20,230 nt of DNA from an uncultured Collinsella sp. (GTDB lineage: Bacteria > Actinomycetota > Coriobacteriia > Coriobacteriales > Coriobacteriaceae), in the NCBI GenBank assembly GCA_900549345.1, contig UROC01000030.1, forward strand, positions 1 through 20,230, given 5' to 3'. A model generated the notes under the pieces. It was not told the origin of the DNA, did not search any database, and was given only the letters and a program-made list of their open reading frames with translations. Shown in pieces: positions 1 through 6,740 of this stretch. The position numbers and the translations under genes are program-made. Numbering within the stretch: the first letter of the stretch is position 1; the number at the start of each line of letters is the position of its first letter.

Positions 1-1077
1 GTTCGCGCCTACAAGGAGCAGGCCCAGTCCCTCTCCGCTCGCCTTGGCGCCCTGCGCGATGTCGAGCTCAAGCGTGACGATCGCCATGTGCCCGACGAGT
101 CTGTCGAACCGATTCTCTCGGTCCGTGACTTCTGCATTCAGTTTGAGCATCACGGCGATATCAACGTCGTCGACCATGTCAACTTTGACGTCCGTCCTGG
201 TCAGACCATGGGCCTGGTGGGCGAGTCCGGTTGCGGTAAGTCCATCACCACGCTGGCCATCATGGGCCTGACCGACGATGACGAGCACCTTTCCGGCGAG
301 GTCCTCTGGGAGGGCCGCGACCTGCTCAAGATGAGCAAGAAGGAGTGGTTCGGCCTGCGCGGTACCGATATCGCTATGGTCTATCAGGACGCCCTGTCCT
401 CGCTCAACCCCTCCATGCTCATCTCTGCCCAGATGAAGCAGCTCACCAAGCGCGGCGGCACCCGCAGCGCCGAGGAACTCCTGGAGCTCGTGGGCCTCGA
501 CCCCAAGCGTACGCTCGAGAGCTACCCGCATGAGCTTTCCGGTGGCCAGCGTCAGCGTGTCCTGATCGCTATGGCCCTTACCCGCGACCCCAAGCTGGTC
601 ATCTGCGACGAGCCCACGACCGCTCTGGACGTTACCGTCCAGAAGCAGGTCATCAAGCTGCTCAACGACCTTCAGGCCAAGCTCGGCTTTGCCATGATCT
701 TCGTCTCGCATGACTTGGCGCTGGTCGCCGAGGTCGCCCATAACATCACGGTTATGTACGCCGGTCAGGTTATCGAGCAGGCGCCCACCAAGGAGCTGCT
801 CACTAACCCGATCCACGAGTACACCCGCGGTCTTCTGGGCTCCGTTCTGTCCATCGAGAGCGGTTCGGGCCGTCTGCACCAGGTGCCCGGCGCCGTTCCG
901 AGCCCGCGCGATTTCCCCAAGGGCGATCGCTTCGCGCCCCGCTCGAGCCATCCGCGCATTGGCCTGGACACCCGTCCGGTCTTCAAGCGCGTGCCCGGCA
1001 CCGAGCACTTCTATTCCGAGCTCCCCGACGAGGTGCTCAAGGCAAATGGTTTGACCCCTCACGCGGAGGTGATGTAG
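1..1077 (+). CDS. Dipeptide-family ABC transporter ATP-binding protein, 5'-partial, probably the C-terminal half of a permease-ATPase fusion; likely sialic acid uptake
   Basis: This is an ATPase that powers import through a Dpp/Opp-type ABC transporter at the inner face of the membrane. Numbered from the GTG at 88, it shows Walker A GESGCGKS (about residues 45-52), the signature LSGGQRQRV, Walker B LVICDEPTTALD and the switch His in FVSHDLALV. The frame has no stop between base 1 and base 88, and the GTG at 88 has no Shine-Dalgarno sequence. The preceding 29 codons encode a charged, linker-like stretch, so translation probably continues from an upstream permease domain. Fused permease/ATP-binding proteins are known in this transporter family. 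The C-terminal oligopeptide-transporter region is present, but where relatives have the Cys motif it reads FPKGDRFAPRSSHP with no Cys. The sialic-acid substrate is inferred from the genes downstream; H. ducreyi SatABCD is a precedent for a Dpp-type sialic acid importer. ATPase assignment is sure, the fusion is likely, and the substrate is moderate. Confidence 0.85.
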   Translation, partial: VRAYKEQAQSLSARLGALRDVELKRDDRHVPDESVEPILSVRDFCIQFEHHGDINVVDHVNFDVRPGQTMGLVGESGCGKSITTLAIMGLTDDDEHLSGEVLWEGRDLLKMSKKEWFGLRGTDIAMVYQDALSSLNPSMLISAQMKQLTKRGGTRSAEELLELVGLDPKRTLESYPHELSGGQRQRVLIAMALTRDPKLVICDEPTTALDVTVQKQVIKLLNDLQAKLGFAMIFVSHDLALVAEVAHNITVMYAGQVIEQAPTKELLTNPIHEYTRGLLGSVLSIESGSGRLHQVPGAVPSPRDFPKGDRFAPRSSHPRIGLDTRPVFKRVPGTEHFYSELPDEVLKANGLTPHAEVM

Positions 1078-1905
1078 ATGAGCGAGACCGCAGTCAACGG
1101 CGTCGAGCCGATCATCTTCCTTGATGACGTCCACGTCACCTTTAGGACCCGTACCGGCTCGATTCTGCACCCCAACCTGGTTCACGCCGTCCAGGGTGTA
1201 ACGATTAGGCTCATGCCCGGTCAGACGATCGGCATCGTCGGCGAGTCCGGTTGCGGTAAGTCCACCACCGCCAACGTCATGTGCGGCCTGCAGGCCCCCA
1301 CGAGCGGCAAGGTCTACTTTAAGGGCAAGGACGTAACCAAGCGTACCGCCGAGGACCGTCGCCACATGGGCCGTGTCATCTCGGTCGTGTTCCAGAATCC
1401 GGCTACGGCGCTCAATCCCCGCATGGTCGTTCGCGAGCAGCTGCTCGACCCCATGCGCGTCCACAACCTGGGTACCGAGGCCGAGCAGGAGAAGCGCGTC
1501 AAGGAGCTCCTGGAGCTCACCGGTCTGCCCAGCTCCGCCGCCGAGGTTCTTCCCGGCCAGCTTTCGGGCGGCCAGCGCCAGCGCGTCGCAATTGCCCGTG
1601 CCCTGTCGTTGAACCCCGATGCCATCATCGCCGACGAGCCCACCTCGGCTCTGGACGTTTCGGTCCGCGCGCAGATTCTGAACCTGCTGACCGACCTTAA
1701 GAAGGAGCTCGGCCTGGCCATGGTGTTCATCAGCCATGACATCCAGACGGTCCGCTATATCTCTGACGACATCATCGTTATGAATGGCGGCAAGATCGTC
1801 GAGCAGGGCGAGGCCAAGCAGGTCTTCCAGCACCCTCAGGACCCCTACACCAAGATGCTGCTCGGTGCTGCGCCGTCGCTGCTGCATCCCAAGCTCGGCG
1901 AGTAG
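1078..1905 (+). CDS. Second ATP-binding protein of the nan-linked Dpp-type ABC transporter (DppF-like, short C-terminus)
   Basis: This is the partner ATPase of the transporter encoded just upstream. The ATG follows the previous stop codon with no gap, and a GGAGG at 1065-1069 sits eight bases before it, so the two are made together. Walker A GESGCGKS is at residues 55-62, followed by a Q-loop (VFQNPATALNPR), the signature LSGGQRQRV, Walker B IIADEPTSALD and the switch ISHDIQTV. At 275 residues it is shorter than usual DppF/OppF proteins (about 320-350). It stops soon after LLGAAPSLLHPKLGE, so the whole C-terminal cysteine-containing extension is missing; the OppF-like protein at 19141-20169 retains it. 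The frame ends cleanly at TAG and looks intact rather than broken. Heterodimerisation with the upstream ATPase is expected from family knowledge. The sialic-acid role rests on operon context. Confidence 0.9.
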   Translation: MSETAVNGVEPIIFLDDVHVTFRTRTGSILHPNLVHAVQGVTIRLMPGQTIGIVGESGCGKSTTANVMCGLQAPTSGKVYFKGKDVTKRTAEDRRHMGRVISVVFQNPATALNPRMVVREQLLDPMRVHNLGTEAEQEKRVKELLELTGLPSSAAEVLPGQLSGGQRQRVAIARALSLNPDAIIADEPTSALDVSVRAQILNLLTDLKKELGLAMVFISHDIQTVRYISDDIIVMNGGKIVEQGEAKQVFQHPQDPYTKMLLGAAPSLLHPKLGE

Positions 1906-1921
1906 CCTCGCTTTCCCTCCC

Positions 1922-1949
1922 GTGCGCCCGGTTCCCTTGCCGGGCGCAC
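1922..1949 (+). other. Intercistronic hairpin, perfect 10-bp GC-rich stem
   Basis: GTGCGCCCGG (1922-1931) pairs perfectly with CCGGGCGCAC (1940-1949) around an eight-base loop. It lies between the transporter ATPase stop and the esterase start. No T-run follows it, so it is not a classic intrinsic terminator. It may be a partial terminator, an RNA-processing site or a 3'-end stabiliser that sets transporter and esterase levels apart. Confidence 0.65.
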
Positions 1950-1985
1950 CTCCGTTGCGATTTCGAAAGGTTGGGTTCACGAGCC

Positions 1986-2963
1986 ATGCCAAGTGCTCAG
2001 GAGCTACAACAGCAATTTGGTGGGTATCGGGGCGCCATGCCCCGTCCATCAGATTTCGATCTCTTTTGGAAGGACCGCATGGCCGAGGCCGACGCCGTCG
2101 GGCTTGACTATGCGATCGAGACGGCATCGGTCACCGATGCCGTGACCTGCCAGCTTTTCGACCTCTGGTATACCGGCATGTGTGGCGCTCGCCTGCATGC
2201 CAAGTACCTTAAACCCGTCTCGGACGAGCCCGTGCCATTGGTACTTCAGTTCCATGGGTATCCGGGTGCAAGCCGCAGCTGGTTTGAGCAGGCGTCGTTT
2301 GCGGGCATGGGCATGGCACTCATCGCCCTCGACTGCCCCGGCCAAGGAGGTCCCTCCGAGGACATTGGTGGATTTGAGGGCACAACGGTCGCGGGCCATA
2401 TCGTCGCCGGTATCGACGGCGATCCGGCCAACCTCTACTATGTCCGCATGCACCAAGATATTCGCATCCTGTGCCGCATCGTTCGCGAGCTCGAGGGCAT
2501 CGATCTTGCCCGTGTGTTTGTGAACGGCGCGTCGCAGGGCGGCGGTTTGGGCATTGCGACCTGTGCACTTAACAGCGAGCTTATCAATCGCGCCGCCATC
2601 CTCTATCCCTTCCTGTCGGATTTCCGCCTGGTCTGGGATTTGGATGCCGACGACATTGCCTACGAGGGCCTGCGCTATTGGTCTCGCTGGTTTGACGAGG
2701 ACTCGACTCGTATCGACGAAGCCTATGCCAAGCTGGCGTACTTCGATTCCAAGAACTTTGCCCCTATGGTCAAATGCCCCGTGCTGTTTGGCACCGGCAC
2801 AGCCGATACCGTCTGTCCGCCAGCGACGCAGTTTGCGGTCTATAACAACCTGACCTGTGAAAAGCGTCATGAGTTCTTTGAAGGCTTTGGCCACGAGGAG
2901 ATTCAGGATTTTGACGATCTGATCATTCCGTTTTTCTGCAAGGGAGGGGAGGCTCATGTCTAA
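1986..2963 (+). CDS. CE7-family (acetyl xylan esterase/cephalosporin-C deacetylase type) esterase, probable cytoplasmic sialate O-acetylesterase
   Basis: This is an alpha/beta-hydrolase of the AXE1/CE7 family, which removes acetyl esters from sugars. With ATG 1986 as the start it has 325 residues, the usual family length. The catalytic triad is visible: Ser183 in GASQGGG, Asp274 in GTADTVCPP and His303 in GFGHEE. The oxyanion-side motif FHGYPG carries Tyr92, and DCPGQGG corresponds to the family RGQ motif. There is no signal peptide, so it should act on imported substrate. An in-frame TTG at 1971 would add five residues, but it abuts the AAAGG at 1967-1970; the ATG is preferred although its spacing of 15 bases is long. 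The gene lies between sialic-acid transporter and catabolic genes, so removal of O-acetyl groups from imported sialic acid is the likely role. A CE7-type esterase in the pneumococcal nan locus is a precedent from memory. Activity on other acetylated sugars cannot be excluded. Confidence 0.88.
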   Translation: MPSAQELQQQFGGYRGAMPRPSDFDLFWKDRMAEADAVGLDYAIETASVTDAVTCQLFDLWYTGMCGARLHAKYLKPVSDEPVPLVLQFHGYPGASRSWFEQASFAGMGMALIALDCPGQGGPSEDIGGFEGTTVAGHIVAGIDGDPANLYYVRMHQDIRILCRIVRELEGIDLARVFVNGASQGGGLGIATCALNSELINRAAILYPFLSDFRLVWDLDADDIAYEGLRYWSRWFDEDSTRIDEAYAKLAYFDSKNFAPMVKCPVLFGTGTADTVCPPATQFAVYNNLTCEKRHEFFEGFGHEEIQDFDDLIIPFFCKGGEAHV

Positions 2964-3807
2964 GTGCGAGAGCAATGTCAACGAGCTGATTGTCTCCGAC
3001 CTTGTGGGGATTCCCGGAACGGTCTCGTCAAGGCTCGCTGATTTCCGGGATTGGCGCGGTGATGCTTCTGCGGATGTTTCCGAATTAGAGATAGCCGCTT
3101 CGGACCTTGAGGTTTGCGGGCCGAGTATTACGGCGATCGATTTCGCCAATCCGTATGCCCGCTACTCCGAGGTTTCCTTTGAGCTTGGTGGCGATGTGGT
3201 CCACGCACGTTTGATCGAGCCTGCCGGTCGCGCCCGAGCATCCGAGCTTGTGCCGCTATGTCTGATGTTTCACGACATCGACCGACCCGTGCGGGGATGG
3301 CATCACATGACGAGGTTTGCGGCCATGGGATATGCCGTGCTTGCGCTGGACGATGAGGCGATTGGATCCAGCGAGCTGCAGCAGGGGATTGCCTCTCCTG
3401 CTTTTGTCAAGCGCGTCCGTTGGGGTTGCGCGATGGCGAAGGTGGCGCGCAATCTTGATGGCGTGGACCCCGACCGCATCTTTGCATGGGGCGAGGGCCT
3501 TGGCGGCGGAGTCGCGCTGGCGGTTTCTGCTCTGGACGAGCGGGGCCTCGCCTGCACGGCGGTTGCCAATCCAATTCCCGGTGGCCTCGAGGCGTTGTCG
3601 TCTCGGGTGCGTGGATCGGTGCTCATGGGCACATCGCTCATGGATGCCGTGAGTGATCCCAAGGGCCAGTTTGCCGTATTCAACGGTCTTGAGTGTGACC
3701 GGAGGCATATCATCTATGCCAAATACGCTCATGAGCGCATCAACGCGTTTGAAAACGAAGTCATCGACTTTTTTAACCAAACGTTCTACCCGTGTTCTTT
3801 GGCCTAG
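2956..3807 (+). CDS. CE7-like pseudo-esterase paralogue lacking the catalytic serine
   Basis: This 283-residue protein aligns with the preceding esterase but looks catalytically dead. Shared landmarks include MFHDIDRPVRGW against QFHGYPGASRSW, RIFAWGEGLGGGVALA against RVFVNGASQGGGLGIA, and QFAVFNGLECDRRH against QFAVYNNLTCEKRH. The nucleophile Ser is Gly181, the oxyanion Tyr is replaced (Ile108 region), and the PGQGG motif has become EAIGSSE. Asp230 and His259 of the triad remain. About 42 residues between the nucleophile and Asp positions are missing, the part that forms a helical insertion in CE7 enzymes. The ATG overlaps the esterase stop by eight bases and follows a strong GGGAGGGGAGG, so the two are probably translationally coupled. 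The frame is long and intact, which argues against simple decay. It may be a non-catalytic subunit, sugar-binding partner or regulator of the esterase. That function is inference. Confidence 0.82.
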   Translation: MSKCESNVNELIVSDLVGIPGTVSSRLADFRDWRGDASADVSELEIAASDLEVCGPSITAIDFANPYARYSEVSFELGGDVVHARLIEPAGRARASELVPLCLMFHDIDRPVRGWHHMTRFAAMGYAVLALDDEAIGSSELQQGIASPAFVKRVRWGCAMAKVARNLDGVDPDRIFAWGEGLGGGVALAVSALDERGLACTAVANPIPGGLEALSSRVRGSVLMGTSLMDAVSDPKGQFAVFNGLECDRRHIIYAKYAHERINAFENEVIDFFNQTFYPCSLA

Positions 3808-3875
3808 ACGGCCTGGACACTGCCAACAAGAGTGGGTGGCATAGGGCCGCCCGCCAGACAACTAAGGAGATTCTT

Positions 3876-4796
3876 GTGGCAACTCAGAAATTCACCGGCG
3901 TTATCCCTCCCGTCGTTGTTCCCGATACCGAAGATCATCAGCTCGATGTTGTCTCCTTTGAGCGCAGCATCAACCGCATGATCGATGCCGGCGTCGATGG
4001 CCTGTTCTTCTTGGGCTCTTCGGGTGAGGTCGTTTTCTCCACCGACGAGCGTCGTCGCCAGATCATCGCCGAGGCCGTCCGCATCGTCGACCACCGCGTG
4101 CCTGTTCTGGTCGGCATCATCGATACCGAGACCGAGCGCATGATTGAGCACGGCAAGGTCGCTCAGGAGCTGGGCGCCGATGCCCTCGTCGCCACCTGCC
4201 CGTTCTATGCCCTGCAGGGCATGACCGAGGTCGAGGAGCACTTCCGCATCCTGCACGAGGAGCTTGACCTGCCCATCTTTGCCTATGACATTCCCGTCTG
4301 CGTTCACACCAAGCTCCCCTGGAAGCTCCTTGCCAAGCTCGGCGCCGAGGGCGTCCTTGCTGGCGTCAAGGATTCCTCGGGTGATGACATCTCGTTCCGC
4401 TACCTCGTTCAGGAGAACGAGAAGAACGGCCATCCGATGAGCATCCTCACCGGCCACGAGGTTGTTGTCGACGGTGCTTACCTCGGTGGCGCCGACGGCT
4501 CTGTCCCGGGTCTCGCCAACGTTGAGCCCGAGGGCTACGTTCGTCAGTGGAAGGCCGCTCAGGCTGGTGACTGGGCTACCGTCAAGGCCGAGCAGGATCG
4601 CCTCAATGAGATTTCGCACATCTGGGATGTCACCTCGGGCGTCCAGGGCTATGCCGGTGGCGTCGGCGCCTTCAAGACCGCTATGAACCTCATGGGTATC
4701 TTCGACAGCCCGACCATGCCGCGCCCGGTGAAGGCCATGACCGGCGAGAACGTCGAGGCTATTAGGAAGGTCCTCCAGGACAACGGTCTCCTGTAA
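3876..4796 (+). CDS. nanA: N-acetylneuraminate lyase-type aldolase (DHDPS/NAL family)
   Basis: This is a class I aldolase of the DHDPS/NAL TIM-barrel family. In this context it should split N-acetylneuraminate into N-acetylmannosamine and pyruvate in the cytoplasm. GTG 3876 is chosen because AAGGAG (3864-3869) sits six bases upstream and the protein then begins at VATQKFTGVIPP; an ATG at 3792 in the same frame would add a non-family leader and overlap the previous gene. The 306-residue product has the phosphate/carboxylate-binding GSSGE (47-51), Tyr137 in YDIPV and the Schiff-base Lys165 in GVKDSSGD. The Tyr and Lys fall at the same numbers as in E. coli NanA. The region equivalent to the E. 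coli substrate-selecting GYDE motif reads GHEVVVDG and is one residue shorter, so substrate choice is not proven by sequence. Kinase and epimerase neighbours make sialic acid by far the best guess. Confidence 0.85.
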   Translation: MATQKFTGVIPPVVVPDTEDHQLDVVSFERSINRMIDAGVDGLFFLGSSGEVVFSTDERRRQIIAEAVRIVDHRVPVLVGIIDTETERMIEHGKVAQELGADALVATCPFYALQGMTEVEEHFRILHEELDLPIFAYDIPVCVHTKLPWKLLAKLGAEGVLAGVKDSSGDDISFRYLVQENEKNGHPMSILTGHEVVVDGAYLGGADGSVPGLANVEPEGYVRQWKAAQAGDWATVKAEQDRLNEISHIWDVTSGVQGYAGGVGAFKTAMNLMGIFDSPTMPRPVKAMTGENVEAIRKVLQDNGLL

Positions 4797-4900
4797 AGCT
4801 TCCCCAGGCACCCGATCTTGGGGCTCAAGTGGTCGGGCGTGACCCATTAGGTCAACGCCCGACCACTTTCACCCCAACCTCGGGCACCTGGGAAACCTTT
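4795..4900 (+). repeat. 106-bp interrupted palindrome between nanA and nanK
   Basis: Nested complementary arms run from the nanA stop codon into the intergenic space. AAAGCTTCCCCAGG (4795-4808) matches 4887-4900 with two mismatches. CCCGA (4811-4815) pairs with 4880-4884, and TTGGGG (4818-4823) with 4872-4877. AAGTGGTCGGGCGT (4827-4840) pairs perfectly with 4855-4868. GACC/GGTC closes a CATTA loop with one bulged A. Small symmetric mismatches separate the arms. There is no T-run immediately after it, although CCTTTATC follows. It could act as a large terminator, an RNA-stability or processing structure, or a MITE-like palindromic repeat. I cannot count copies elsewhere. Confidence 0.85.
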
Positions 4901-4913
4901 ATCAACCTGTGGC

Positions 4914-4919
4914 GATAAT
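4914..4919 (+). promoter_or_regulatory. Possible -10 element upstream of nanK
   Basis: GATAAT matches the TATAAT consensus at five of six positions and lies about 48 bases before the nanK ATG, just past the large palindrome. No convincing -35 hexamer is present at the right distance. A secondary promoter restarting transcription for nanK-nanE is possible but weakly supported. Confidence 0.25.
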
Positions 4920-4966
4920 TCTGCCCTCATTTCCTGTAGTTGTTTTTATCTCCGAAGGAGAGCGAC

Positions 4967-5932
4967 ATGGAGAACAAGTACGTCTGTTCTGTCGATATCG
5001 GCGGAACTAAGATCGCGACTGCCATCATGGAGTACCCGGCTGACGGTAGTGTGCCCCATCCCGTTTTTGAGGCCGAGGTTCCCACCGAGGCCCAAGAGGG
5101 CGGCGAGGCCGTCTTCCAGCGTATCAAGGCGTCCATCAAGGCTGCTCTCGAGGCGAATCCCGATGTCGAGGTCCTTGGCGTCGGTATCGGTGCCGCCGGC
5201 GTCGTCGATCCCAAGACGGGCGCCATCGCGTATGCCAATGAGATCATGCCCGGCTGGTCCGGCGTTCAGTTGGGGCCGCGTCTGCGCGAGGATCTCGGTC
5301 TTCCCGTTGCCGTTGTAGGCGACGTGCAGGCTCATGCTCTGGGCGAGGCCCACTGGGGCGTCGGCAAGGGCAAGTTCTCCGTCTTATGTCTTGGCATCGG
5401 TACGGGCATCGGCGGCGCATATGTCGAGAACGGCCGCGTGATGCAGGGCTTCCATGGTGCTGCTGGCCATATGGGCCACATCGAGTGCTCGGCTGCCGCC
5501 GGCATTCCCTGCGCCTGCGGGCGTTCCGGCCATCTGGAGTCGGTTGCTTCGGGCACTTCCATTGGTCGTATGTACGATGAGCGCTTTGGCCGCGTCGACC
5601 CCAGCCGTCCTTCGGTCGGTCGCGATGTGAACGACCTGTGCCGTGCAGGCGACGCAAAGGCGACCGAGGTCATCCATGATGCCGGCTTTGCGTTGGGTGC
5701 CAGCTTGGGCTCGCTCGCTAACATCCTGGACCCTGAGGTTATCGTGCTTTCGGGCGGCGTGATTCACCAAGGTCCCGATTGGCGTTCGCAGACGTGGAAG
5801 GATTCGGTGCACGAGGGCTATGCCAGCCAGGCGCTCGATCCGCTTCAAGACACGCCGATCCTCATCGGTTCTCTGGAGGGCGATGCTCCGCTCATCGGTG
5901 CCGCTGAGCATCTTCTTGCCTCGTTGAAGTAA
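4967..5932 (+). CDS. nanK: ROK-family sugar kinase, probable N-acetylmannosamine kinase
   Basis: This ROK kinase should phosphorylate N-acetylmannosamine to ManNAc-6-P with ATP, the second step after the lyase. ATG 4967 is chosen because GAAGGAG (4954-4960) lies six bases upstream and DIGGTK, the N-terminal phosphate-binding motif, then starts at residue 10. The protein has 321 residues, usual for ROK kinases. The catalytic Asp is likely Asp119 in GDVQAHALGEAHWG. A second glycine-rich motif LGIGTGIGG and the ROK zinc region (His171, Cys182, Cys184) are present. In CACGRSGHLES the third cysteine of the common CxCGxxGC motif is His189, which can still be a metal ligand. Glucokinase or GlcNAc kinase cannot be told from ManNAc kinase by motif alone. 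Position between nanA and nanE supports NanK. Confidence 0.85.
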   Translation: MENKYVCSVDIGGTKIATAIMEYPADGSVPHPVFEAEVPTEAQEGGEAVFQRIKASIKAALEANPDVEVLGVGIGAAGVVDPKTGAIAYANEIMPGWSGVQLGPRLREDLGLPVAVVGDVQAHALGEAHWGVGKGKFSVLCLGIGTGIGGAYVENGRVMQGFHGAAGHMGHIECSAAAGIPCACGRSGHLESVASGTSIGRMYDERFGRVDPSRPSVGRDVNDLCRAGDAKATEVIHDAGFALGASLGSLANILDPEVIVLSGGVIHQGPDWRSQTWKDSVHEGYASQALDPLQDTPILIGSLEGDAPLIGAAEHLLASLK

Positions 5933-5948
5933 ACGTATCTGCTGTAGG

Positions 5949-5979
5949 AGCCTCCCGAGACAACACGCCTCGGGAGGCT
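5949..5979 (+). other. Intercistronic hairpin between nanK and nanE, perfect 11-bp stem
   Basis: AGCCTCCCGAG (5949-5959) pairs perfectly with CTCGGGAGGCT (5969-5979) around a nine-base loop, 16 bases after the nanK stop. GTTCTGAG follows rather than a T-run, so termination would be weak. The nanE ribosome-binding site begins seven bases further on. Confidence 0.65.
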
Positions 5980-6002
5980 GTTCTGAGAAAGGTTGCAGCC
6001 TT

Positions 6003-6689
6003 ATGACCGTCGATCCTTTGATTCAATCCCTGAAGGGCAAGCTCGTCGTGAGCGTTCAGGCGTATATGGGCGAGCCGCTTCGTACGCCCGAGACCATGGC
6101 TCAAATGTCTCGCGCTTGCGAGCTCGGCGGCGCTGCCGCCATTCGCTGCCAGGGCCTTGCCGACATTGCCGCCATTAAGGGTCGCTGTGAGGTTCCCGTC
6201 ATCGGCCTGTGGAAGGATGGGCACGAGGGCGTTTACATCACGCCGACGCTGCGTCACGCTCGCGCCTGCGTTGCTGCCGGTGCCGATATCGTGGCGATCG
6301 ATGCCACCGATCGTCCGCGTCCCGATGGCAAGACCGTCGAGGACACCTTCCGTCCGCTGCACGAGGAGGGTGTGCTCCTGATGGCGGATTGTGCCACCAT
6401 CGAGGACATTCGCCGTGCGGTTGATATGGGCTTCGACCTTGTATCCACCACGCTTTCTCATGGTGTCGCCGCCATCGACTGCACCATGGCCGATGGCCCC
6501 GATCTTCCGCTTCTGCGTCAGGCGACCGAGGAATTCCCCGGTCTTCCCATCATCTGCGAGGGCCGTGTGCACACGCCCGAGGAGGCTCGCGCCGCGATTG
6601 ATGCTGGCGCTTGGGCCGTTGTCGTCGGCACTGCCATCACGCATCCCACGAGTATTACGAGTTGGTTCAAGGCTGCGCTTGAGGCGTAA
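6003..6689 (+). CDS. nanE: N-acetylmannosamine-6-phosphate 2-epimerase
   Basis: NanE interconverts ManNAc-6-P and GlcNAc-6-P, linking sialic acid to amino-sugar metabolism. The 228-residue length and single TIM-barrel layout fit the family. Landmarks are LVVSVQAYMGEPL at the N-terminus, AAAIRCQG, GLWKDGHEGVYITPT with the likely catalytic Lys71, ADIVAIDATDRPRP, LMADCATIEDI, and the C-terminal phosphate-binding CEGRVHTPEEA (Glu186) and VVVGTAITHP. The ATG at 6003 has AGAAAGG (5986-5992) ten bases upstream. It is the last gene of the sialic-acid cluster in this window. nagA and nagB, needed to take GlcNAc-6-P to fructose-6-P, are not here and must lie elsewhere. Confidence 0.95.
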   Translation: MTVDPLIQSLKGKLVVSVQAYMGEPLRTPETMAQMSRACELGGAAAIRCQGLADIAAIKGRCEVPVIGLWKDGHEGVYITPTLRHARACVAAGADIVAIDATDRPRPDGKTVEDTFRPLHEEGVLLMADCATIEDIRRAVDMGFDLVSTTLSHGVAAIDCTMADGPDLPLLRQATEEFPGLPIICEGRVHTPEEARAAIDAGAWAVVVGTAITHPTSITSWFKAALEA

Positions 6690-6716
6690 GACAGGCCTCG
6701 TATCCGCTCGGGGCGG

Positions 6717-6722
6717 TATACT
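6717..6722 (+). promoter_or_regulatory. Possible -10 element for rapZ
   Basis: TATACT matches the -10 consensus at five of six positions, 74 bases upstream of rapZ. I see no good -35 hexamer 16-18 bases before it. If real, the terminator-like hairpin at 6741-6770 would lie in the rapZ leader. Confidence 0.3.
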
Positions 6723-6740
6723 CAATATAGGCAATTGACC

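Noticed and set aside
2049..3149. 366-codon minus-strand open frame across the esterase pair
   Set aside because: It mirrors the esterase codons, has no recognisable domain, and lies antisense to two coupled genes.
2956..3807. The second CE7-like gene as a frameshifted pseudogene
   Set aside because: The frame is continuous over 283 codons, with a strong ribosome-binding site and homology along its full length. The losses are substitutions and an in-frame deletion, not a broken frame.
5508..5543. His in place of the third Cys in the ROK zinc motif as loss of function
   Set aside because: His can coordinate zinc, and ROK kinases vary at this position. The other motifs are intact.
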